The notes under the pieces were generated by a model. The model did no database searches and had not been told where the DNA came from. It saw only the letters and a list, made by a program, of their open reading frames with translations. Both the position numbers and the translations under genes were made by a program. 28,691 bases of DNA, taken from Melampsora larici-populina 98AG31 (lineage: Eukaryota; Basidiomycota; Pucciniomycetes; Pucciniales; Melampsoraceae). Where the stretch lies: NCBI RefSeq assembly GCF_000204055.1, contig NW_006768854.1:54362-83052 (forward strand), read 5' to 3'. Each line of letters opens with the position of its first letter. Positions within the stretch are counted from its first letter, which is position 1. This document shows, in pieces, positions 11,067 through 18,601 of this stretch.

Positions 11067-12183
11067 CACAGGGGCCAAAATAGATACTCACATACATGTG
11101 AGTGTTGTAGACTTTTTGGAATTCTCCAAAAAAGATTCACTTTCTTCCAGATTGATTCAATTTACAATCTTGGTTGTGTTCAGGTGATCAGCCTGTGGTG
11201 CTCATATTTTACTTGACATTTGTTGAGAAGGCTCATTTCCATCTTGGATGAGCAATAACTGATTCCCAATGAGTACTCAGAATCAGCTCATGTGTCACTG
11301 AATACTCAGCAATTTGTTCAAAATGAAGATGAGCACATGAACTATACCTTCCTGAGGCTTCATTTTTCAGTGAAGAAGCCTGCACAGGGGCGTCCCATTT
11401 GAGATGTTCTGCAAATACTCAGTAGCATCCCCTGACTGGATCACTGATGGGCCGGAGTTTCCTCAGACTTCCTTGCTAAGGAATGAAGCCTGATAAAAGC
11501 GCCATCCCATCTGCTCAGTTTATCTCAGTTGCTCAGCTAATCCTCAGTGATATCCCGGATAATGTTTTTCACACTGAGGGGCTGAGATCAACTGAGCAGC
11601 CCCTCAGCCAATACTCAGTGACATCCTTTGGATCCTTCTGATCCGGCCAGGAATGCCCCCGAGGACTAGCTGAGCAGCTGAGAAGAACTGAGCAGCCCCT
11701 CAGCTGATGAGCAGTGAAATCCTCCGGATCCTTCTGATCTCAGGAATGCCCCTGAGGAATAGCCAAGCAGCTCAGTTGAACAACCAGAAGGGCCTCAGGC
11801 TTCATTCTGGAGCCATGGAGCTTGAGGCAAGCTTGGCGCTCTGTGATCTGTCTGGGGGATGCTTCAGAGACTTAGCTAAGGGAATACTCAGTTCAGCTCA
11901 GCCCCTAAGCTATACATTAGTGGCATCCCTTGGAACTTATTGAACCAGGGAATGCCGCTCAGGATCAGCTGAGCAGATGGATCAGCCCTTCCTCAGACTT
12001 CTTTGCTCAGGAATAAAGGCTGAGGAAGGCTTAGTTTGTCTGCTCAGTTCCTGATGATCACGTAATCAGCTGACAAGCAGAAAGAAAAGGGAAACAAATT
12101 GGGAACAAATGGGAAACAAATGGGAACAAAACAGGAACATTTCAACACTCACATAGTTGTGAGCATCAATTTTTGCCCCTGTG
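11067..12183. mobile_element. Inverted-repeat element with CACAGGGGC ends, no transposase
   Basis: The left end CACAGGGGCCAAAATAGAT and the reverse complement of the right end, CACAGGGGCAAAAATTGAT, continue into ACTCACATACATGTGAGT on the left and the equivalent small hairpin on the right. The ~42-bp termini are therefore inverted repeats, each holding its own subterminal foldback. CAGGGGC is a common hAT-type terminus. I could not find a target duplication, partly because the hAT element abuts the left end. The interior has no ORF of note and is full of CTGAG/CTCAG words. Confidence 0.6.
11588..11985. repeat. Degenerate ~96-bp tandem repeat, CTGAG-rich
   Basis: Units begin near 11588, 11684 and 11887 with ACTGAGCAGCCCCTCAGC or a close variant. 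Each continues through CAGTGA-ATCC, GGATCCTTCTGATC and GGAATGCC(C/G)C. The third unit is more diverged and is offset by roughly two periods. A related block, CCTCAGACTTC-TTGCT, occurs near 11460 and 11993. Confidence 0.65.
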
Positions 12184-12241
12184 AAGGGGTTGTTGGTGTT
12201 TCGAGATGTGGTAGACATCTAAGAAACAAACCCACAGAGGG

Positions 12242-12823
12242 TTATGAACCTATAAGACAAACCTGTACAGGCATTGTAAATAAACATAATTCTAATAAAC
12301 AAATCCAATGAGAATGGAAAACACTACACCATTCCACGATGATGTCCATGTCTGACTTGCCATCGTCGGGCTGAGGTATCAACCCGCTTCTTTGATTTGC
12401 TTTGTGCTTGTTCTGCTTGTCATCTTGTGTATCTTGAGTTTGTACTTCAACTTGATTTTCACAATCAGACTCAGGTTGAGAATGACAAAGCAAATGTTGA
12501 ATTTTTGGAGGTTTCTCCTTTGCAGGTTGTCCTCAAGGCTTCTTAGGTGGGTTAGGAGTGGTCATACAAGGTGTAGCTTGGTTGGTTGATAGTGGAGTTG
12601 CAGTTGAGACCGGACCAACTTGTTTTAGGCGCAACCAGTCCAACACCGAAAGGGTTGGAAGGGTGAAAGCTGTCAAGGGGACAGCTGAAGGGGTTCCACC
12701 AATGTTTGCTCCAAGAAGATTTGGGTGGAGCAAGCTAGTTGAATTGGTTGGAGTTGATGTGGGCATAGTTTGAGTGTTGATTGGAGGGTTTTGAGGTAGT
12801 GAGGAGGGAGTGTTTGACTCCAT
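12242..12823 (-). pseudogene. Broken first exon of an unrecognised, probably transposon-derived gene
   Basis: ATG at 12823 opens a Pro/Ser/Thr/Asn-rich reading frame (MESNTPSSLPQNPPINTQ). A TGA at 12533-12535 interrupts it after NPPKKP, and the same frame goes on with GQPAKEKPPK and a Gln/Asp-rich part to KSDMDIIVEWC, after which a GTGTAG donor-like site follows. The TGA sits in the TTGA context seen in the neighbouring dead transposons. No downstream exon with recognisable homology is present, so the gene looks truncated. I do not recognise a family. Confidence 0.4.
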
Positions 12824-12896
12824 GTGTATTTTTTTTTCTCATGTGGATTTTCAAATCAACAGAGCAGTACCCACATGAAAATACCAAAAAAGCATA

Positions 12897-12962
12897 ATGT
12901 TTCGTGCGGGTTTTTCATGCAGGTTTTTCATGCGGGTTTTCATACGGGTTCTCATGAGGATT
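12897..12962. repeat. Short tandem repeat, ~13-bp unit GGGTTTTTCATGC
   Basis: About five imperfect copies follow one another: GTGCGGGTTTTT, CATGCAGGTTTTT, CATGCGGGTTTT, CATACGGGTTCT, CATGAGGATTT. Just downstream, GTGTACCACT followed by ATT at 12971-12983 resembles the right end of the palindromic MITE at 20374-20559. Confidence 0.7.
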
Positions 12963-12983
12963 TCAATTTTGTGTACCACTATT

Positions 12984-13426
12984 CATGACTTTGGGAATCT
13001 ACTCTGAAAAATTACCAAATTAAGTGGCACTTGATGGTTGCCACTCTACATACATGGGTCATACCTGACCATATGAGAGGGGCCTGACAGCACAATTCAG
13101 TGTGGTCATATATACAACTGAAACTATGCAGCAGTCCTGCAACTGACTTCATTTGAATTGGGGCAGCAATAATTTATGAAACTGACCAGATCATGGGCAG
13201 GCGCCGCTTGACCACCAAGGACATGACGCTGCTTGAAATTACCATGTCATGCGGAGGTCCACTTCGACTTCAGCACGATTCACTTCGCTTACGGTTTCAT
13301 AAACTAGCTGAAGAATGTCACTAAGAAGCCTTTCCATCAACCAAAGGAGTGGGGGAAATGACTCCCGGCATCGTCTCTCTGAGCTTTTGATCAAGGCGAG
13401 AGCAATACATATATGGCGCTCCCGAT
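12984..13426. other. 3' flank of the phosphatase gene, no gene seen
   Basis: The stretch holds no supportable ORF. It includes the 3' untranslated region of the minus-strand phosphatase; no AATAAA signal is obvious just downstream of its stop. Confidence 0.5.
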
Positions 13427-15041
13427 TTACAAAAAGTACTGCGTCGTTCCAGCTTTGTCGGTAGACACGCGGTTTTGATTGGGAACTGTAAGGAGATGTT
13501 GAATAGAACGAAGGCGTCAATGCCACGAGCAATGCCTTGCAAAGAAAGAAGGAACGACTTCAAAAGCATGCGCGCGATACCGGAAGAATGAGACCTCACC
13601 CGCCGTGAATAGTTTGAAGCTATCTTTCATATCGACCCTGCCATCTGCATCAACACACATGACACTGGCCACGTTGCCGCAACGATAGCAATAATTCGGT
13701 GCAGACCAAACGGTCACCAAGTTGTTATCTGGGGCAAACATGTACTTGTAACCTTCTTGCACGAGCTGATGAGCACGGGCTATCAAGCTAAGGGCATTGA
13801 GTTGATTGAACTGCAAATGACGAAAGTGTCAGCAGATTCTGAGGCATAATCGCTGAGCGGTACACGTTATGACAGCGCACTTCTTGAGCGACCTTTGCGC
13901 CAAAAAGCCATCCCGCCCCCCTCGGAGAGACCGACCAGGAGCCTCCTTCGATTTCATCCGGGTCCGACCACATCAAATCTGAACTTGGACCGTTCAGTAT
14001 CAGAAATTATTTGGAATAGTAGCTCTTGTGTGGAAACGTGAGGAAGCGTACCACAGAATGCCCCAGCATGCGGAATCTCTTGCGCTCGAGTGAGTACCCT
14101 GACTTGGTCCAGCGTGCGAATCTCGGGTGAAAGGCCGCCATGTACGCATAATATAGTAGAATCGATAATCTTTGGAGCTCGGATGAGGAGTCACCTCTAC
14201 ATCCCATATTCAGAAAAAAAGACGAACTGCGGCAAGGTTGAGATAATCAAATACGTTGCAACACGCTTTCCAAACGTTCGCGTTGCCGTACTTGCGTTGA
14301 CATTCATCTAGAGTGTCCACACAACCAAAGGTGTAACCAGAGATGCCATTGGGCGAAAATGCGTACCGGCGATCAGCTCCAGGTAGTATGTAGGGGGCAG
14401 AGAGAATCCACTTGGCAATAGCTCGACAGAAATACCATAGAAGCCATAAACTTGTGTTATTGAGCGTGACTCATGATTGCCACGAAGGAGAGTGACTTGA
14501 TTAGGATACCTGCGTGTACACGCAACAAACAACGCCGATTTGACTCTTCGGGACCTGCATGACCATTCAGAGCCAGGCAGAGATTGAGTTTACCTAGCTT
14601 TATATGCAAGTAGGAGCGAGAAGGTCTCCAAAGAGAAGTGACCGCGATCCACGAAGTCCCCCTTGCAAACGCCCATAAGAAGCGGCGCAGATTAGTCAAT
14701 CGTGGCAAGGGGCTGAGACGAGAGATGAGTACAATTTTTTTACCATAAGTATGTAGTTCGTCGTGCCCGGCTGTCCCCCGACTCTGAACATTTCAATCAT
14801 ATCCCACAACTGACCATGGATATCACCGCAGACCGTAACTGGAGACGAGACTGGTTGGATATTCGACTCCTCCATCAGGATAGAGCGTACCAATTCGCAC
14901 AAACCCTTGATTTCAGGCTCAGGGAGATGATGACATGCTTTCAGCTTGTCGATGGCATTATCTGGGGTGGAAGAGGGAATGACAAGAATCAACAAATGTG
15001 AAGCCGTTCCTGTGACACGAATATTCACCAAGATCGAGCAT
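13427..15041 (-). CDS. SIT4: PP6/Sit4-type serine/threonine protein phosphatase catalytic subunit, nine exons
   Basis: Exons joined by GT-AG introns at 15041-15029, 14961-14744, 14661-14594, 14509-14436, 14307-14228, 14169-14052, 13978-13881, 13810-13600 and 13485-13427 total 939 nt, giving 312 residues with no stop. Metal and catalytic motifs of the PPP family are all present: GDIHG (50-54), GDFVDRG (78-84), GNHE (110-113), VHGG with His161, and RAHQ with His237. [11 protein letters not shown] (near 259-269) and a C-terminal YFL complete it; the terminal Leu is the residue methylated in PP2A-like enzymes. MEESNIQPV and the [22 protein letters not shown] region resemble Sit4/PP6 more than PP4 or PP2A. 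The family dephosphorylates Ser/Thr in cell-cycle and nutrient signalling with SAPS subunits. GQLWDM replaces the usual GQF(Y/H)DL. The tiny first exon (MLDL plus one base) is why a simple ORF scan misses the start. Introns are 58-128 nt. The orthology (Sit4 rather than a paralogue) is my judgement from memory of the family. Confidence 0.9.
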
Positions 15042-15396
15042 GTCGTCGCCGGCTGTAAAGTTGAGGACAGAGAGATGAAGTGCAAGTTTAGTGCCGAACG
15101 GTTGGGAAGGGATCCGAAGCACCAGGGTGTCGCATAGAATCAGTTCAAAGTTTGGGTTTTCAGAGGTTACCAGAGCGAGCCCCGAGCCCATGCCACAAGG
15201 GATGAGGGTTCGGTCTCAAGATGGGTACCGGCCCCGCGTTGTCACCGAATCTCCGACGGATGCTCCGTCAGGTGCGGTTGTCGGAAAGGCCTCTGGAGCT
15301 ACCCGGAAGCCGGATACTCCGGCCGGTCGGTTCGGTAGGCGGATGGGGAGGAGGAAAAAATGGATATCAGACAGATATACCCTTTGTAAATATGTA
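15042..15396. other. Upstream region of the phosphatase gene
   Basis: This GC-richer stretch between the phosphatase start and the pogo-like element probably contains its promoter and 5' UTR. TTTACAG lies just 5' of the ATG on the minus strand and could be the acceptor of a 5' UTR intron. A small hairpin GACGGA-TGC-TCCGTC sits at 15255-15269. The long plus-strand frame across it has no recognisable product. Confidence 0.45.
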
Positions 15397-16254
15397 CAGT
15401 CGCCGCTCGATATAAGCAACCTTTTAAATACAGAATACCTGATGCTTAAAGGGAGCGATGCATCACTTCGAAGTAAGCATAAAAGCATATTTGGGAAGAA
15501 ATTGACCCTAATGCTTATTTCATCAAAGTCAAAATTGCATATGATTTTTATTGTAATTGGCATAGATACATCATAGATAATAAAAAAGCATACAAAGCAT
15601 AAGAGGGCATACAAAGCATAAGAGTGTATGTCTAGGACAACGACACAAACATTTAAGACATCTGGTTTTATTCACCTTCATGGAATAGGCTTGGGGCAAA
15701 GAAGTCGGTGATACATTTTTGATTCACAAATTTGAAGCGGGCAGTACTAACATCATTTCGAAGCGAGTGTAAGGCTGTGATGTGCTTTCTCCAGTCGGGT
15801 CCATGATCATCCACGAGTTCATCTATTTGCTTATCAATTGAAGACATTTTGATTGAGGATGTAGAGCAGGATAGAATGCTGAAACAAAAGTGGTGTAGGG
15901 TCGACTTGATAAAATTTGATGGCTGGGTCTTAGTCAAGCAGAATTGCTATCAGGATTTGGGTCCACTGATTTCTTTCGAGTCCCACTGGCATACCTACTG
16001 TTTTTTTCCTCACCTGTCTGGAATCTAGATGTTTCTAGGCCACTCTTTATAAGCATACATGACTTGAGAGTGGTTACTTATGCTTATAAAGCCACACTTT
16101 CTCGTTCCTTGTAAGCATATTTCCAGAAAAAAAATGCGTTTAGCCTATATGCTAAAGTGCTCCAATTAAGCCCCCCGCATTTTTGTTTCACTGAAATTTG
16201 ACCCTTATAGCGAAATATGCTAACTCGATGTGTGCTTATATCGAGCGGCGACTG
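15397..16254. mobile_element. pogo/Fot1-like non-autonomous element, 858 bp
   Basis: Perfect 22-bp terminal inverted repeats start CAGTCGCCGCTCGATATAAG on both ends and are flanked by TA on each side (15395-15396, 16255-16256), the Tc1/mariner-pogo target duplication. The CAGT(C)...CTCG-TATAA pattern is typical of pogo-type ends. Subterminal parts carry many AAGCATA words, including a direct repeat of GCATACAAAGCATAAGAG at 15587-15624. The interior is too short for a full transposase and retains only a small ORF. Confidence 0.85.
15668..15847 (-). pseudogene. Small residual ORF inside the pogo-like element
   Basis: A 59-residue frame starts MSSIDKQIDELVDDHG and ends RFKFVNQKCITDFFAPSLFH. The KCITDFF stretch resembles the short ITDFF-like tail found at the C-terminus of pogo/Tigger-type transposases, so this may be the last remnant of the coding region of the parent element. 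No catalytic domain is present. It could equally be chance coding. Confidence 0.4.
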
Positions 16255-16457
16255 TATTTGTCTGGCAGGTACACCACGGAGTGGTTCCTGGTCCAAAACA
16301 TGGTCGGTGAGGTCTGAGACTCGTCGGGGTCCTGGAATTGTCGGATAATTGCCTGAAAGCAGCCTTTATAATGCCTGCAGCTGGTCTTCAAGAACGGGCT
16401 ACATATACGGGGTGTGAAACCTCTTTCGCATATTTCTCACGTTTGCTTGGCTGTCCA

Positions 16458-16563
16458 TAAACTTATCAAAGTCCCACGCTCACGCCTACTCGCGAGGCGT
16501 CGAGAGTAGGCCTACTCGCGAGGCGTCGAGAGTAGGCGCGAGCGTGGGACTTTGATAAGTTTA
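16458..16563. mobile_element. 106-bp palindromic MITE with 9-bp target duplication
   Basis: The element begins TAAACTTATCAAAGTCCCAC and ends with the reverse complement. The outer ~32 bp of each arm match with one mismatch. Inside lies a tandem pair of CCTACTC-12 nt-GAGTAGG, so the single strand can fold into one long hairpin or two small ones. GGCTGTCCA is present directly on both sides (16449-16457 and 16564-16572). A nine-base duplication points to a Mutator-like transposase acting in trans. Confidence 0.85.
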
Positions 16564-16572
16564 GGCTGTCCA

Positions 16573-16876
16573 CGCGTGTGAGCCTAGGCGCGGTTGTTGA
16601 GAAAACAACAGGACGGGTTTTTAAAGTGTCCCTCACTCGCGCCTCAAATCATGCATTCTTTAGTCTTTTCGGGAGGGGTACAGGGTTCAAAGGAACAAGA
16701 ATGACAGTTCAATTGAATTCCATATTCAAAAGATATGAGGATGTCCTAAGGGCGATGGCAACTGCCGACATTCATGCAGAGGCTCTTGAGCCTATCTTCC
16801 TATTGTACTAGTAAAACAACGCAATGATGGAATAAATCTGCGAGCGCATTTGTACTGAGAAAGATTGAGACGGGAA
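16573..16876. other. Stretch between the hairpin MITE and the first pheromone-like gene
   Basis: A 77-codon plus-strand frame (16578-16811, starting MSLGAVVEKTTGRVF) is the only ORF. It has no recognisable domain or homologue that I know, and it begins in unannotated sequence next to a transposon, so I do not call it a gene. Confidence 0.4.
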
Positions 16877-17089
16877 CTAGGAGACCACACAGTATTTGGA
16901 TCCTCCACCAACTTGGCCCTGGCGTTGAGAGATCACGCAGTACTTCGATCCGCCGCCAACTTGGCCCTGACGTTGGGAGATCACGCAATACCTCGAACCG
17001 CCGCCGACTTGGCCTTCGCGTTCGGAATTTAAGGGGATGGCAGCGGAAGGGCTACCGTTCTCATGTTTTTGACTGGTGGCGCTAGACAT
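16877..17089 (-). CDS. mfa: Putative tandem-repeat lipopeptide mating-pheromone precursor 1, 70 aa
   Basis: The protein starts MSSATSQKHENGSPSAAIPL and then has three 11-residue cores, each preceded by Arg: EGQVGGGSRYC (25-35), QGQVGGGSKYC (41-51) and QGQVGGGSKYC (57-67). The first two are followed by VIS-QR and the last by VVS and the TAG stop, so the C-terminus is a true CaaX box (CVVS). Basidiomycete mating pheromones are farnesylated, carboxymethylated peptides cut from CaaX precursors; rhodotorucine A of Rhodosporidium comes from a precursor with several 11-residue copies separated by C-aliphatic-aliphatic-X-Lys. The unit here is 16 residues (48 nt). I chose the ATG at 17089 because a TATA box lies 134 bp upstream, inside the longer open frame that would otherwise start at 17278. 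The function is inferred from architecture; no receptor is visible in the window. Confidence 0.78.
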   Translation of the reverse strand: MSSATSQKHENGSPSAAIPLNSEREGQVGGGSRYCVISQRQGQVGGGSKYCVISQRQGQVGGGSKYCVVS

Positions 17090-17222
17090 TGTGGTGAGTG
17101 GCGATGTGATTTTTGATTTGGCGATTGGGTTTAGTTCTGAAGAAGGATGGTGTGCGGTTGGTGGTGTGCAGGTGAAGGTGAGAAGGTTGCTGAGAGATTG
17201 AGAATAGGAATTGTGTGGCAGC

Positions 17223-17228
17223 TTTATA
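17223..17228 (-). promoter_or_regulatory. TATA box of pheromone-like gene 1
   Basis: The minus strand reads GGTATAAAGCTG here, 134 bases before the ATG at 17089. The pheromone-like gene on the other strand has AGTATAAAGCTG at nearly the same distance. A C-rich, CCA/TCC-rich leader follows in both genes. Confidence 0.6.
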
Positions 17229-18122
17229 CCTTTCTCAACAATGATGGTCAAGCCTTGAATGCTTTCGAGGAGCTGCAATGCCTCTTTGTCACACTAAAAG
17301 CACCGATTGTTTACAACGTGCTGCATATAATCTGCGAGAAAGCTAACGCTATTGGTAAGAGAAAAGAATATAACGTCTGGACTTGCTGATTCAATTAGAT
17401 CAAAAATGAAATGCGATGCTGCCCCAACCAGGGCCCCGCGGGTCGGTGGGCTTTTTCGCCCAGGCTAGAGTGGCAATGCTTTTCTAGGACCTTGCTTAGA
17501 GCGTTGGAAGCGGTGGTCGGTGAAAGTCCCGGCACTCGAAAATGCAAACTACAGATCTGCATTCCGCATGTCTATCTGCTTTTCCTAAAAGTCCTCACTT
17601 TGGAACATGTACACTTTGAATCCGCACCCGCCCTGTGTACCAACTTTTCCGGATGTGTTTTTGCTATCCAGCAAGAATCTATCGATTGAGCACCGAGTGT
17701 GCGGTCATTGAAAGTCCTGTGCTTTCGAACATTGCATGTTCGAACAATGGTTCGCGTAAGTACTAGCTGTTTCGGATGCATGCTTCTTTAAGGAGTTATG
17801 TGCTTTCTTTCCACCAACAATAGAAAATTAGAACCCTTTGCAAAAGGGGGTATGCTTAAAGCGTCGAGTAAACGAAAAGGTGGAACACAGGAAACAAGGA
17901 AGCACACGAAGCATGCCCTCAGTTTGACCTAAGTCTATTGTCGCATGGCTCTTCTTGTAAAGAAAAAGCGTCTGACTGTGGGACTCGTTCTTTTTGAGAT
18001 CTTTGCCCATGCCTGAGGCTGGGCAGCTCTTTTGTTGGTTCAAAAGCCTCACGTCGAGCTTATCGAGGTTGTCGGTCCACAGACTTATAAAAGCTCGCAA
18101 TCCAATGCCATTCATTGACTTG
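17229..18122. other. Shared upstream region between the two divergent pheromone-like genes
   Basis: No gene is supportable here; the frames at 17411-17689 (+) and 17828-18142 (-) have no recognisable features. Sites resembling the HMG-box pheromone-response core ACAAAG occur as ACAAAGAGG on the minus strand near 17281-17289 and ACAAAAGAG on the minus strand near 18026-18034. These are weak matches and no more than candidates. Confidence 0.35.
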
Positions 18123-18199
18123 CGTGAGCTTTTCTTAAGCACTGTACGCGTCTTTCTTAGAAAAAGTCGCTATCGCTGCAATCGTGACTTTTCTTGAGC
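18123..18199 (+). promoter_or_regulatory. Repeated upstream motif CGTGA(G)CTTTTCTTRAGC
   Basis: The motif occurs at 18123-18140 and again at 18183-18199, 60 bp apart and in the same orientation, just upstream of the TATA box of pheromone-like gene 2. Its position suggests an activator site, but I know no factor for it. Confidence 0.4.
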
Positions 18200-18219
18200 C
18201 AACGCCGCCGAGATTCGAG

Positions 18220-18225
18220 TATAAA
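18220..18225 (+). promoter_or_regulatory. TATA box of pheromone-like gene 2
   Basis: AGTATAAAGCTG lies about 140 bases upstream of the ATG at 18365. It shares GTATAAAGCTG with the equivalent site of pheromone-like gene 1. Confidence 0.6.
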
Positions 18226-18364
18226 GCTGATAGAATTTAGCGCTGCTGACCTAACCCTCTACTCACTCAACCATCCTTCCCATACAACCTGTCCACCACT
18301 TCAAAATCGACTCTCCAAACTTCACATCCAACCCACACCCTTCTTGAACCCTTTCCACATCAAC

Positions 18365-18601
18365 ATGTCTTCTACTAACACCCAAGATACCCACATCAGC
18401 TCCGGCGTCACTGACACTGCTTGCCCAGAATACCGTGAGGGTCAGATCGGCGGCAGTAATCACATGTGCGTCGTCAATCGCGAAGGCCAAATTGGTGGAA
18501 GCAATCACATGTGTGTTCTGTCTCGCGGAACTCGCGGAGGTCAGATCGGTGGAGGCAATCACATATGCGTCGTTGCCAAGACCGGGAGCTGCACTTATTA
18601 G
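18365..18601 (+). CDS. mfa: Putative tandem-repeat lipopeptide mating-pheromone precursor 2, 78 aa
   Basis: The protein starts MSSTNTQDTHISSGVTD and holds three 11-residue cores, each preceded by Arg: EGQIGGSNHMC (25-35), EGQIGGSNHMC (40-50) and GGQIGGGNHIC (58-68). They are followed by VVN-R, VLS-R and VVA-K, so Cys-aliphatic-aliphatic-X is followed by a basic residue each time. The cores share xGQ(V/I)GG with precursor 1, and the first core sits at residues 25-35 in both proteins, so they are paralogues with different receptor-facing residues. Unlike precursor 1, the protein does not stop after the last CVVA: seven more residues (KTGSCTY) follow before TAG, so no C-terminal CaaX exists unless the Lys is a cleavage site. 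AACATG is a good start context after a C-rich leader. The role as pheromone is inferred. Confidence 0.75.
   Translation: MSSTNTQDTHISSGVTDTACPEYREGQIGGSNHMCVVNREGQIGGSNHMCVLSRGTRGGQIGGGNHICVVAKTGSCTY

Noticed and set aside
11588..11985. CRISPR-like array suggested by the regular ~96-bp repeats.
   Set aside because: Repeats are long, degenerate and without unique spacers; the context is eukaryotic transposon DNA.
2966..12535. In-frame TGA codons as evidence of UGA recoding or programmed readthrough.
   Set aside because: The same elements also carry frameshifts, a TAA stop and lost catalytic residues, and the TTGA context fits mutation of TCGA. Decay explains all of it.
15091..15576. 161-codon plus-strand frame upstream of the phosphatase.
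   Set aside because: It crosses the end of the pogo-like element and the promoter region, has no domain, and overlaps an equally open minus-strand frame.
16578..16811. 77-codon frame starting MSLGAVVEKTTG.
   Set aside because: No recognisable motif, and it begins next to the hairpin MITE; too little support for a gene.
16877..17278. The longer start at 17278 for pheromone-like gene 1 (133 codons).
   Set aside because: The TATA box and C-rich leader fall inside this extension, and the sister gene has the same layout ahead of a MSS- start.
18263..18562. 99-codon minus-strand frame opposite pheromone-like gene 2.
   Set aside because: It is a shadow of the repeats on the other strand; its Ala/Ser/Thr-rich repeats simply mirror the plus-strand codons.
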